The notes under the pieces are model-generated. The model searched no databases and was not told the origin of the DNA. It saw nothing but the letters and a program-made list of their open reading frames with translations. 8,903 nucleotides of DNA from Sphingobium sp. (lineage in GTDB: Bacteria; Pseudomonadota; Alphaproteobacteria; Sphingomonadales; Sphingomonadaceae). The position numbers were made by a program, and so were the translations under genes. Every line of letters begins with the position of its first letter. Positions within the stretch are counted from its first letter, which is position 1. The stretch is taken from the NCBI GenBank assembly GCA_030148625.1, contig JASBTC010000176.1:1-8903 (forward strand), written 5' to 3'. Shown here in pieces: positions 1 to 7,442 of this stretch.

Positions 1-986
1 ACACCGTCACCAAATATCGCGGCGATCTCGACACCACATCCTATGCCGCCTTTGCCGACGCCACCTTCCGCGTGACCGAACAACTCTCGATCATCGGCGG
101 CATCCGCTACACGCACGACAAGAAGACGCTCGATGCGATCATCCAGCCGACCAATCTGGACACCAAAGTCACGACCACGACCATCTATGCGCCCCCCAGC
201 GAAACCTGGACCGACACATCCTATCGCGCGAAGCTCGTCTATCAGCCGTCGCGCGACCTGATGTTCTTCGCGGGCTATGGCCGGGGCTTCCGCGCCGGCG
301 GCTACAACCCCTTCGCGGTGCAACCCTCCTATCAGCCGGAAGTCAACAAGAGCTGGGAAGTGGGCGCCAAGGGTAGCCTGCTCGACCGGGCGCTCAATTT
401 CTCGTTCGCGGCATTCCTGTCCGACTATTCGAACCTCCAGCTTCGCGCCGGCGTGCCGACCGGCGGTGCGATCATCACCAACGCCGCGGAAGCGCGGATC
501 AAGGGCATCGAGCTCGAGCTGGTCGCACGCCCCGGCCCGATGACGCGGCTGACCGGCAACCTCGCTTATACCGACGCCAAATTCACCAGCTTCCCGACGG
601 CGCGCGACACGCTCGATCGCCCGGTGGACGCGACCGGCAACAAGCTGCCACGGACACCAGACTGGCAGTTCTTCGTCCAGGCCGAACAGGATTTCGCACT
701 GGGTGGAGACCTGATGCTGACCGCCGAGGCCAATTACCGCTGGCGCGATCGCATCTATTTCTTCTTCACCGATCAGACCGCCCAGCCCTGGCAGGATCCG
801 GCCAATGGCGAGATCGGCGCGCGGTTGACGGTGAAGCCCAATGACGAACGCTGGTCATTCTCGGTCTTCGGGACCAATCTGGCCAATGCCCGGATCATCA
901 ATACGGCGGCGGTGACCTTCAGCTATCCGCAAGTGGGGCTGAACAAGCCGCGCGTGATCGGCGCATCGGCCGCCTTCAAATTCTGA
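1..986 (+). CDS. TonB-dependent outer-membrane receptor, C-terminal part (5' end outside window)
   Basis: This gene encodes the beta-barrel portion of a TonB-dependent receptor, which takes up a bound ligand across the outer membrane using energy from TonB-ExbBD. The reading frame is open from position 3 with no stop, so the plug domain, TonB box and signal peptide lie upstream of the window. The visible 327 residues show alternating barrel strands: SYAAFADATFRVTEQL followed by GGIRYTHDKK near the start, GYGRGFRAGGYNPF at about residues 91-104, and SWEVGAKGSLLDRALNF after it. These are typical of the sphingomonad receptor class often annotated as FecA- or CirA-like. The protein ends in a terminal Phe (ASAAFKF), as expected for BAM-dependent barrel insertion. 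It is followed after 20 nt by a transporter gene. The ligand cannot be told from sequence; siderophore, sugar or aromatic compound are all possible. Confidence 0.93.
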   Translation, partial: TVTKYRGDLDTTSYAAFADATFRVTEQLSIIGGIRYTHDKKTLDAIIQPTNLDTKVTTTTIYAPPSETWTDTSYRAKLVYQPSRDLMFFAGYGRGFRAGGYNPFAVQPSYQPEVNKSWEVGAKGSLLDRALNFSFAAFLSDYSNLQLRAGVPTGGAIITNAAEARIKGIELELVARPGPMTRLTGNLAYTDAKFTSFPTARDTLDRPVDATGNKLPRTPDWQFFVQAEQDFALGGDLMLTAEANYRWRDRIYFFFTDQTAQPWQDPANGEIGARLTVKPNDERWSFSVFGTNLANARIINTAAVTFSYPQVGLNKPRVIGASAAFKF

Positions 987-1006
987 CGGGCCGAAGGGAG
1001 AATAAG

Positions 1007-2236
1007 ATGGCGGTGTCGCACGAGTTCCGACAGCATTGGCGTACGCTGGCGGGGTGCACCATCGCCGCTTCGATCGGCACGATCGGGCTGCATGCCTATA
1101 CCAGCGGCGCGTTCGTCCACGCGCTGACCACCGATGCCGGCTTCACCCGCGACCAGATGTCGCTGGCGACGCTGATCCTGTCGGCCTGCGTCGCGATATG
1201 CGCGCCCTTCGCCGGCGTGCTGATGGATCGTTACGGGGCGCTGCGCGTGGTTTCGATCGCGGTGGTGGGCGAAGCGCTCGCCTTCGCATTGCTCGGGCTG
1301 ATCCCCGCGAATTTCGGCTTCTACGCCGCCGGCATATTGCTGCTCGCGATATTGGGTGTCGGCACCACCCCGCCCGGTTTCGCGCGCATGGTGACGACCC
1401 GCTTCGACCGATCGCGCGGGCTGGCGCTGGGCCTGATGATCAGCGGCCTCGGCATCATGGCGATCACCGGACCGATCTGGGCGACCTGGGTGATCGATCA
1501 GTTCGGCTGGCGCGGCGGCTATCTGGTGATGGCCGGGCTCGTCCTGCTACTCGGCGGGGCCGGCGTGCTGCTGATCCGCAGCGAGGGCGGCGTGCACGGC
1601 GAGAGTGCGAGGCCGTCGCTCAAGACCGGCGATTTCTCGGCACTCCGCCGTCCTTTGTTCTGGATGATGTTGCTCGGTTTCCTTGCTCCGGCCTTTTTCA
1701 GCGGCGGCTATCTTCTCCATATGATCACCCTGTTGCGCGAGCGCGGCTTCACGCCGGAGGGCGCAGCGCAGATCCAGTCATTGATCGGCGTCGCCGTGCT
1801 GGTCGGGCGCATGGGGTCGGGCTGGGCGCTCGATCATTTCCCGCCGCAATGGGTGGCGGCGATCGCGTTCCTGATCTCCGGCCTCAGCTGCGCGCTGCTG
1901 CTCCAGTCCGATCCCATATTGGTCGGCGTCGCCGCGCTGGGGATCGGCCTGACTATCGGCGCCGAACTCGACATCATGGCCTATTTCATCTCGCGCTATT
2001 TCGGGCTGGAGAGTTTCGGCCGGCTCTATGCGCTCGCTTATGCCTGCCTGATCACCTCCGCGGGCGCGAGCCCGGTCCTGATCAGCAAGGTCGCGGATCT
2101 GGGCGGCGGCTATGCGACGGCGCTGATCGTCTCGATGATCGGCACCGTGGCTGGCGCCGTGATCCTGATGACGCTGCCCAATCCGACGCGGGTCGAGCGC
2201 GAGCCGTCCGACAGCCCGGTGGCCGCACGTGCCTGA
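1007..2236 (+). CDS. Major facilitator superfamily transporter (oxalate/formate antiporter / monocarboxylate-porter-like)
   Basis: This is a 409-residue inner-membrane transporter with about 12 hydrophobic helices in two halves, joined by a hydrophilic loop at about residues 191-215. An MFS motif A-like loop follows helix 2 (GVLMDRYGALRVV, residues 70-82), with a degenerate copy in the second half (GRMGSGWALDHF, 267-278). The stretch ISRYFGLESFGRLYALAYA (328-346) resembles the OFA/monocarboxylate porter branch, so an organic acid is a reasonable guess for the substrate; this is inference. The ATG at 1007 has a good ribosome binding site, AAGGGAG at 994-1000, 6 nt upstream. The gene lies 20 nt after the TonB-dependent receptor and overlaps the following dehydrogenase by 8 nt, which suggests outer- and inner-membrane uptake steps in one operon. 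The C-terminal tail (about 393-409) is charged and cytoplasmic. Confidence 0.9.
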   Translation: MAVSHEFRQHWRTLAGCTIAASIGTIGLHAYTSGAFVHALTTDAGFTRDQMSLATLILSACVAICAPFAGVLMDRYGALRVVSIAVVGEALAFALLGLIPANFGFYAAGILLLAILGVGTTPPGFARMVTTRFDRSRGLALGLMISGLGIMAITGPIWATWVIDQFGWRGGYLVMAGLVLLLGGAGVLLIRSEGGVHGESARPSLKTGDFSALRRPLFWMMLLGFLAPAFFSGGYLLHMITLLRERGFTPEGAAQIQSLIGVAVLVGRMGSGWALDHFPPQWVAAIAFLISGLSCALLLQSDPILVGVAALGIGLTIGAELDIMAYFISRYFGLESFGRLYALAYACLITSAGASPVLISKVADLGGGYATALIVSMIGTVAGAVILMTLPNPTRVEREPSDSPVAARA

Positions 2237-2987
2237 CCCGGGTGGACGTCTCACCAGCAAGGTAGCGCTCGTCACCGGTGGTGCGTCGGGCATCGGTGCC
2301 GCGACAGCCAGGCTGTTCGAGGCCGAAGGCGCGACGGTCTGGCGCGGCGATATATGCGGCGCCGGCACGCTCGATCTCGACGTCACCAGCGAAGCGGCCT
2401 GGTCATCCGCATTCGACAGGATCCGCGAAGAGGATGGCGGCCTCGATATCCTCGTCAATGCCGCGGGCATCGCATCCGCCGGCGCGGACGATACCCCCGC
2501 CCTCGCAACCGTCACGCTCGACCATTGGCGTCGCGTCTTCGCCGTCAATGTCGAAGGCACGCTGCTCGGCTGTCAGGCGGCGATGCGCAGCATGGGCCGC
2601 GAACGGCTGGGCACGATCGTCAACATCGCATCGAGCGCAGCAGCGGCGCCGAGCCCGGCGCTCGCGGCCTATGGCGCATCCAAGGCCGCGGTGGTCCAGC
2701 TGACGCAAAGCGTCGCCGCTGCCGCAGCACTTTCCGGTACGCGGCTGCGCTGCAACTGCCTTATGCCCGGCATGGCCGAGACGCCGATGACCGGCGGGAT
2801 GCCGCCCGACTATCGCGATGCCTGGATCGCGCAGATCCCCGAGGGCCGCTTTGCCGATGCCGAGGAGGTCGCGCAGGCCATATTGTTCCTGGCGAGCGAC
2901 ATGGCGTCCTATGTCAACGGCACCGCATTGCGCGTCGATGGCGGCTTGCTCAGCCGCCCGATCGTCACGGCGCGCCGCGAACTTTAA
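2229..2987 (+). CDS. Short-chain dehydrogenase/reductase (classical SDR)
   Basis: This 252-residue cytoplasmic NAD(P)-dependent oxidoreductase has all the classical SDR landmarks. The glycine-rich cofactor loop is TGGASGIG (residues 16-23). An acidic residue after the second strand (D41) favours NAD over NADP. NAAG is at 77-80, a structural Asn at N107, and the catalytic set is S135, Y148 and K152 (YGASK, 148-152). The C-terminal YVNGTALRVDGG is also typical. Length is normal for the family. The GTG start at 2229 lies inside the end of the transporter gene (8-nt overlap), has only a weak GGTGG 6 nt upstream, and is probably translationally coupled. No later ATG precedes the cofactor loop, which supports this start. 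The substrate is unknown; the neighbouring receptor and transporter suggest a hydroxy or keto compound taken up by them. The stop lies in a TTTAAA shared with the convergent aminotransferase gene. Confidence 0.92.
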   Translation: MPDPGGRLTSKVALVTGGASGIGAATARLFEAEGATVWRGDICGAGTLDLDVTSEAAWSSAFDRIREEDGGLDILVNAAGIASAGADDTPALATVTLDHWRRVFAVNVEGTLLGCQAAMRSMGRERLGTIVNIASSAAAAPSPALAAYGASKAAVVQLTQSVAAAAALSGTRLRCNCLMPGMAETPMTGGMPPDYRDAWIAQIPEGRFADAEEVAQAILFLASDMASYVNGTALRVDGGLLSRPIVTARREL

Positions 2988-2988
2988 A
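2983..2988. other. Palindromic TTTAAA supplying stop codons of two convergent genes
   Basis: The plus-strand dehydrogenase ends with TAA at 2985-2987 and the minus-strand aminotransferase ends with TAA at the complement of 2984-2986. The 6-bp palindrome therefore terminates both genes, and their coding regions overlap by 4 nt. I see no hairpin followed by a T-run on either side, so transcription from both sides probably runs into the opposite gene unless Rho stops it. Confidence 0.9.
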
Positions 2989-4141
2989 CCGGCTGGGCTT
3001 CCACCACTCGAGCCCGTGCCGCGGCAAACCAGGGGATCATGCGGGAGATGGCGTCTTCGACACGATCGGTGGAGACCGCGAAGCTGAAGCGTATGAAACG
3101 GTGCCCTTCGACCGGATCGAAATCCACGCCGGGTGCGGTCGCGACGCCGGTATCCTCGAGCAACCTTGTGCAGAATGCCAGGCTGTCGTCGGTCAGATCG
3201 CCGACATCGGCATAGATATAGAAGGCGCCATCGGGCGGCGCGATGCTGGTCAGGCCAAGCGCGGGCAATGCAGCGAGCATCAGGTCGCGATTGCGGCGAT
3301 AGGTTTCGACATGTCCCTCCAGCTCTTCGCGGCAGTCGAAGGCGGCAAGTCCCGCATGCTGGCTGAGCGAAGGCGGGGTCAGGAACATATTGCTCATCCG
3401 CGCGCGCGCCGCGCCGACCAGCGCGGGGGGCACGACCAGCCAGCCGAGCCGCCAGCCCGCCATGCTGAAATATTTGGAGAAGCTGTTGACGACCAGCGCT
3501 TCGGGCTCGTCCTGCAGGATCGAGCGGGCCTGGCCGGCATAGGTGAGCCCGTGATAGATTTCGTCGGAGATGATGCGGATGCCGCGCGCGCGGCAGACTT
3601 CGACGATCGCGCGCATCTCGTCTTCGGGGATGATCGTGCCGGTGGGATTGGCCGGGCTCGCGACGATCACGCCGTCGGGCGCCGGCTCGATCGCGGCGAT
3701 GGCGTCGGCGGAGATCTGGAAGCGCTCCTCGGCGCCGCAGGCCACCTCGATCGGCACCATGTGCATCGCCTTCAGCGTGTTGCGATAGGCGACATAGCCC
3801 GGCCGCGCGAGCGCGACCCGTGCACCCGGCGCGAAGGCACAGCTCAATGCCAGCACGAAGGCGGGCGACGCGCCGCACGTGAGGATGAGCTGCGCAGGTT
3901 CGATCGCGACGCCATAGGTCTCGTGATAATGGCGCGCGATCCGTTCCTTCAGCGCCTGATTCTCCCAATAGCCCATGCCGTCGGTGTCGAGCACGCGGTG
4001 CGCGACAGCGATCGCCTTGGTCGGCGCGCCGGTGGAGGGCTGGCCGAATTCCATATGGATCACCGACCGTCCCTCGGCGGTCATACGGTGCGCGAGCGTG
4101 CTGATCGTCATCGCGTGGAACAGATCGATCTGGGCGGTCAT
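2984..4141 (-). CDS. PLP-dependent class I/II aminotransferase (aspartate aminotransferase-like)
   Basis: This 385-residue fold-type I aminotransferase transfers an amino group between an amino acid and a 2-oxo acid using pyridoxal phosphate. Visible landmarks are GMGYWENQALKERIARHY (about 55-72, the substrate and cofactor region), ASPANPTGT (161-169, with N165), SDEIYHG (192-198, with D193 and Y196 contacting PLP), and the Schiff-base lysine K223 in NSFSKYFSMAGWRLGW. The Arg in FIRFSFA (R351) is expected to bind the substrate carboxylate. Length is typical. The ATG at 4141 was chosen because AGGA lies 8 nt upstream and the protein starts homologously from there. The open frame extends further upstream, but only through the neighbouring gene. 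The gene is the second of a minus-strand pair, 26 nt after the CinA-like gene. Specificity (Asp, aromatic or another amino acid) cannot be assigned from motifs alone. Confidence 0.93.
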   Translation of the reverse strand: MTAQIDLFHAMTISTLAHRMTAEGRSVIHMEFGQPSTGAPTKAIAVAHRVLDTDGMGYWENQALKERIARHYHETYGVAIEPAQLILTCGASPAFVLALSCAFAPGARVALARPGYVAYRNTLKAMHMVPIEVACGAEERFQISADAIAAIEPAPDGVIVASPANPTGTIIPEDEMRAIVEVCRARGIRIISDEIYHGLTYAGQARSILQDEPEALVVNSFSKYFSMAGWRLGWLVVPPALVGAARARMSNMFLTPPSLSQHAGLAAFDCREELEGHVETYRRNRDLMLAALPALGLTSIAPPDGAFYIYADVGDLTDDSLAFCTRLLEDTGVATAPGVDFDPVEGHRFIRFSFAVSTDRVEDAISRMIPWFAAARARVVEAQPV

Positions 4142-4167
4142 GCGGTCATTCCTGCAGATAGGTGTGG

Positions 4168-4926
4168 TCAGATGCCGCCATCGACCGGATCGCGTCCCAG
4201 CGCGGCCAGTGCCTCGGCAAGCGCGGCGGCACAGGCGGCCAGCGAGTCGGGATCGGTCGAACGGATCACGAAATTGGAGCCGGTGCGGCCCTCGCGGAAA
4301 AAGGGGTAGCTGCCGATCTGGCAACCCGGATGCGCGCGCTCGGTCGCGCCCAGCATCTCCGCGATTTCGCTTTCGGCGACCCAGCAACCGATGACATGCG
4401 ACAGCAGCGGGCGGCCACCCTCGATCGTGCCGGTCAGCGCATCGAGCATGCCCGCGGTGATGGCGGGCACGCCAGCCATGATGAAGACATTGCCGACGCG
4501 GATGCCGGGCGCACCCGACGTGCGGTTTTCGATCAGCTCGGCCCCTTCGGGCACGCGCGCCATGCGCAGCCGCGCCTCGGTGAGCCCGCCGCGCGTCGCG
4601 TAATACCCCTCCAGCGCCGCGCGCGCGCGCGGATGGATGATCACGCCGACACCAAGCGCCGCGGCGATCGCATCGACGGTGATATCGTCATGGGTCGGGC
4701 CGATCCCGCCGGTGGTGAAGAGATAGTCGTTGCGCGCGCGCAATTGGTTGACCGCCTCGACGATCGCGTCCTCGCGGTCGGCGACGACGCGCACCTCGGC
4801 CAGGCGGATGCCCTGGAGATTGAGCCACAGCCCGATCTGCGCGACATTCTTGTCCTGCGTGCGACCGGACAGGATCTCGTCCCCGATCACGCACAGCCCC
4901 GCGGTCCAGATCCTTTCCTCGCTCAT
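4168..4926 (-). CDS. CinA N-terminal-domain / molybdopterin-binding-fold protein (COG1058 type), single domain
   Basis: The protein is 252 residues. It begins with the MoCF_biosynth/MogA-like fold used by CinA: GDEILSGRTQDKN at residues 15-27, TTGGIGPTHDDIT at 71-83, and AGVPAITAGMLDAL at about 151-164. Full-length CinA proteins are about 400 residues and carry a C-terminal NMN deamidase domain, which is absent here. Proteins with this N-terminal domain have been described as ADP-ribose or related pyrophosphatases; whether this protein has that activity is unknown. The ATG at 4926 was preferred over an in-frame GTG/ATG further upstream because homology begins at MSEERIWTAG and an AAGGGCAGGG-like purine stretch precedes it. 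It is the first gene of a pair with the aminotransferase and is divergent from the methionine aminopeptidase gene, 107 nt away. The name molybdopterin-binding protein reflects the fold only and is not evidence for molybdenum cofactor synthesis. Confidence 0.9.
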   Translation of the reverse strand: MSEERIWTAGLCVIGDEILSGRTQDKNVAQIGLWLNLQGIRLAEVRVVADREDAIVEAVNQLRARNDYLFTTGGIGPTHDDITVDAIAAALGVGVIIHPRARAALEGYYATRGGLTEARLRMARVPEGAELIENRTSGAPGIRVGNVFIMAGVPAITAGMLDALTGTIEGGRPLLSHVIGCWVAESEIAEMLGATERAHPGCQIGSYPFFREGRTGSNFVIRSTDPDSLAACAAALAEALAALGRDPVDGGI

Positions 4927-4998
4927 CGCCCTGCCCTTAGAGCCTGATCGGCCACCGCGCAAAGGGGCGCGAGTGCAGCGACGACAAATTCCGCTTCG

Positions 4999-5027
4999 TT
5001 GTTTTCAAACCCGCGCCGCGCTATATT
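4999..5027 (+). promoter_or_regulatory. Putative sigma-70-type promoter for map, giving a leaderless mRNA
   Basis: A -10-like TATATT lies at 5022-5027, within GCTATATT, which resembles the alphaproteobacterial housekeeping -10. A weak -35-like TTGTTT lies 17 nt upstream at 4999-5004 (3 of 6 consensus matches). A start 7 nt after the -10 falls on the A of the map ATG at 5034. There is no Shine-Dalgarno sequence between the -10 and the ATG, only a run of C, which agrees with a leaderless transcript. Confidence 0.55.
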
Positions 5028-5033
5028 CCCCCC

Positions 5034-5858
5034 ATGACCGAATATGTGATGGCCGAGGATCTCGGCACGCTCTCGCGCAATGGCGCGATCAAGCTGCATG
5101 GCCCCGCGGGTTTCGAGGGGATGCACAAGGCTGGCCGACTGGCCGCCGAAATTCTCGACGCATTGGTGCCGCATGTCGTGCCTGGCGTCACCACCGGCGA
5201 GATCGACGATATCGTGCGCGAACATATGCTGCGCGGCGGCGGCATTCCCGCGACGCTCAATTATCGCGGCTATACGCATAGCTGCTGTACCTCGATCAAT
5301 CATGTGATCTGCCACGGCATTCCTGGCGACCGGGTGCTGCGCGACGGCGATATCGTCAATATCGACGTGACCCCGATCGTCGACGGATGGCATGGCGACA
5401 CCAGCCGCATGTATCTGGTCGGCGACGTGCCGATCAAGGCCCGGCGCCTGGTCGACATCACCTATGACTGCATGATGCTCGGCATCGAACAGGCAAAACC
5501 CGGCAACCGGATGGGCGACATCGCTCATGCGATCCAGAGCTATGCCGAGAAATACCGCTATGGCGTCGTCCGCGATTTCTGCGGCCATGGCCTCGGCCAG
5601 CTGTTCCACGACGCGCCCGAAGTCGTCCATGCCGGGCGCCCCGGCACCGGCCCGGAACTGCGCCCCGGCATGTTCTTCTCGATCGAGCCGATGATCAATA
5701 TCGGCAAGCCGTCGGTGAAGATGCTCGACGATGGCTGGACGGCGGTGACGCGCGACAAGACGCTGTCGGCGCAATTCGAACATTCGATCGGCATCACCGA
5801 AACGGGCTGCGAGATCTTCACCGAAAGCCCGAAGGGGTTGCACCGCCCGCCTTATTGA
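5034..5858 (+). CDS. map: Methionine aminopeptidase, type I
   Basis: This enzyme removes the initiator methionine from nascent proteins in the cytoplasm and needs two metal ions. The 274-residue protein has all five expected metal ligands: D111 (NIDVT), D122 (HGDTS), H185 (CGHGLG), E218 (FSIEPM) and E249 (FEHS). The substrate-site histidines H94 (CHG) and H192 (FHDAP) are also present. It has no long N-terminal zinc-finger or linker extension, so it is a plain type I (MetAP1a-like) enzyme with about 14 extra residues at the N-terminus compared with the E. coli protein. The ATG at 5034 is chosen because a -10 box sits 7 nt upstream; the ATG at 5049 is an alternative. The gene stands alone, divergent from the CinA-like gene. 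Its last 41 nt overlap, in antisense, the end of the membrane-protein gene that follows. Confidence 0.97.
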   Translation: MTEYVMAEDLGTLSRNGAIKLHGPAGFEGMHKAGRLAAEILDALVPHVVPGVTTGEIDDIVREHMLRGGGIPATLNYRGYTHSCCTSINHVICHGIPGDRVLRDGDIVNIDVTPIVDGWHGDTSRMYLVGDVPIKARRLVDITYDCMMLGIEQAKPGNRMGDIAHAIQSYAEKYRYGVVRDFCGHGLGQLFHDAPEVVHAGRPGTGPELRPGMFFSIEPMINIGKPSVKMLDDGWTAVTRDKTLSAQFEHSIGITETGCEIFTESPKGLHRPPY

Positions 5859-6663
5859 GGCGCGCGGACAGGGCGAGGCAGCCGATGCCGAGCCAGCTTC
5901 CGACAATGGGGCTCATCCCGATGCCGAGCAAAGGCACGGGAAAGGCGCCGATCGCCGGCGCCAGCATCGTCAGCAGCATATAGACGGAAAGCGCCAGCGC
6001 AGGGGTGCGGGTCTGCGGATCCTCTCGCCACACCAGCACTGCCGGGGCAGCAGCGCTCGCGATCAAAGCAGCAGCGCCAAGAAACGCCAGAGCGGGTGAA
6101 ACAGCCCAGGCCAACGCCATGATGCCCTCGACCTCCGGTACCGGTCGCAAGGGATCGGGGCGTAACCACGCCGCAATCGCCAATCCCACACCAAGTGCGC
6201 TTGCAGCGCCGCCCCATCTGCCGCGTCCTTGCAAGGCAAAGATCGACGCGATCGCAAACGCCGTTGCCTGCGACGCATCGGGCTGTGCGACGAGCACCGC
6301 CAAGATCGCCACGGCAACCAGTGGCGCCAGGGCAGACGATGCGAGCACCACGATCGCCGCGGGCAACAACAGTGCCGCAACATTGACCTGCACCGGCCCC
6401 AGCGTCAGCCAGCGATGAACGCCTTCAAGGCCCGGCGCCACGAGCGTCACCGCGAGCAACGACGTGATGGCGACCAGCCACAAGCCTGGCGACATATGGC
6501 GCATGCGCATCGTGACGGCTGCCGCGACCGCAACGCCCGCCAGCCACGCCGCGGGATTGCGGATCCAGATCCCCATCGGAACATCCGCCCCCGCCGCGGC
6601 CACGCATCCCAGCGCAACCGCCAGGCCGGACGCCAACGCAAAGCTGGGCAGAATCCGATTCAT
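5818..6663 (-). CDS. Polytopic membrane protein resembling a degenerate FtsW/RodA (SEDS) protein
   Basis: This is a 281-residue, very hydrophobic protein with about 9-10 predicted membrane segments (roughly 8-26, 36-52, 58-77, 93-109, 110-126, 131-145, 152-167, 181-212, 221-242 and 252-267). Several SEDS glycosyltransferase landmarks appear in the correct order: GVHRWLTLGP at 81-90 (compare GAxRWLxLGP), AQPDASQAT at 126-134 (compare QPDLGTA), PEVEGIMALAW at 176-186 where FtsW/RodA have P-E-x-H-T-D-F, and FPVPLLGIGMSPIVGS at 241-256 (compare LPVTGIPLPFxSYGGS). The catalytic Asp of the HTDF motif is missing, being I181 in a direct alignment, and the last loop lacks SYGGS. The protein is about 100 residues shorter than RodA or FtsW. 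A normal peptidoglycan polymerase role is therefore unlikely. The ATG at 6663 is chosen from the N-terminal helix; in-frame starts at 6711 and 6735 would overlap nfi. No strong ribosome binding site is seen. The gene follows nfi by 40 nt on the same strand. Coding status is well supported, but the family assignment is tentative. Confidence 0.72.
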   Translation of the reverse strand: MNRILPSFALASGLAVALGCVAAAGADVPMGIWIRNPAAWLAGVAVAAAVTMRMRHMSPGLWLVAITSLLAVTLVAPGLEGVHRWLTLGPVQVNVAALLLPAAIVVLASSALAPLVAVAILAVLVAQPDASQATAFAIASIFALQGRGRWGGAASALGVGLAIAAWLRPDPLRPVPEVEGIMALAWAVSPALAFLGAAALIASAAAPAVLVWREDPQTRTPALALSVYMLLTMLAPAIGAFPVPLLGIGMSPIVGSWLGIGCLALSARLNKAGGATPSGFR

Positions 6664-6703
6664 ATCGCCGCGGGAACCCGTCGACAGATGAACGCCATCC
6701 GCT

Positions 6704-7408
6704 TCACTCACTGCCAGCCGCGCGCCGCGCCGCATTGGCCGCATCATGCGCCATGCGGATCGGCACCGGCAGGCGGCGGCCGTCGCACAGGCGCAGCACC
6801 CACTCGATCGCGGTATCGAGCGAGATGCGGTGGCCGGTGCTGACATAGATGGGCAGCGCTTTTGCCCGTGTGCGCAACGCCATGCCGACCATTTCGCCGC
6901 GATCGAGCAAAGGTGCGCGGCTGCCCGGCGCCTGATCCAGCTCGCCCTCCACCCGGCCGCACAGGATCGTCTTGGCGCAGCCGATCGTCGGCACGTCGAG
7001 CAGCACGCCGAGGTGGGTCGCGATGCCGCAGCGGCGCGGGTGCGAAATGCCGTGGCCGTCGACCAGGATCAGGTCGGGCTTGTCGGCCAGCTTCTCCCAT
7101 GCCTGGATCAACACCGGGGATTCGCGAAAACCCAGATAGCCGGGAACATAGGGGATATCGGGAATATCGGTGACGCACGCGGGCGCGATGGCGTCGCCCG
7201 GCGGCCATGCCATCGGCGCGATCGCCGCATGGATCGGCCCGCGACTGTCGCGCCACTTCATAGAGGTATCGGCGCCCGCGATCCGGCGGACGGGGTCGAT
7301 CCGATCCATCCTCTCCGCCACGGCGGCGATCTCGCGTTGCGCCACGGTCGCGGCGGCTATGCCCTCGGGCTTGATCCAGCTGGGCTGCATATCGCCAAGA
7401 TCGTCCAT
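6704..7408 (-). CDS. nfi: Endonuclease V (deoxyinosine 3'-endonuclease)
   Basis: Endonuclease V nicks DNA one phosphodiester 3' to deoxyinosine and other deaminated bases, starting alternative excision repair. The 234-residue protein has the family landmarks: the catalytic Asp in AGADTS (D47), the wedge motif PYVP (86-89) followed by GYLGFRE with the catalytic Glu (E96), LILVDGHGISHPRRCG with the catalytic Asp D117, a conserved Lys in GCAKTIL (K146), and the late STGHRIS with H193. Length is normal (E. coli enzyme about 223 residues). The start is uncertain. The ATG at 7408 has a GGGGG run 5 nt upstream and is chosen. GTG at 7423 and ATG at 7390 are alternatives and do not affect any motif. 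It is the first gene of a minus-strand pair with the SEDS-like membrane protein and is divergent from glnB. Confidence 0.95.
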   Translation of the reverse strand: MDDLGDMQPSWIKPEGIAAATVAQREIAAVAERMDRIDPVRRIAGADTSMKWRDSRGPIHAAIAPMAWPPGDAIAPACVTDIPDIPYVPGYLGFRESPVLIQAWEKLADKPDLILVDGHGISHPRRCGIATHLGVLLDVPTIGCAKTILCGRVEGELDQAPGSRAPLLDRGEMVGMALRTRAKALPIYVSTGHRISLDTAIEWVLRLCDGRRLPVPIRMAHDAANAARRAAGSE

Positions 7409-7442
7409 GCACGCCCCCGGCACAAGGTCCGCATCGAAACAT

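Noticed and set aside
2354..4309. Long open frame of about 650 codons on the plus strand across the dehydrogenase and aminotransferase genes
   Set aside because: It is antisense to the well-supported aminotransferase and out of frame with the dehydrogenase. Its translation is rich in Arg, His and Asp with no recognisable domain, as expected for a GC-rich shadow frame.
4162..4947. Plus-strand open frame opposite the CinA-like gene
   Set aside because: The minus-strand product has clear CinA motifs; the plus-strand translation has none.
4923..5906. Minus-strand open frame of 327 codons opposite map
   Set aside because: It is antisense to a methionine aminopeptidase with all catalytic residues intact, and its translation shows no family features.
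6229..6843. Plus-strand open frame of about 200 codons opposite the membrane protein and nfi
   Set aside because: The translation is dominated by Arg, Gln and His. The minus strand gives coherent membrane helices and endonuclease V motifs.
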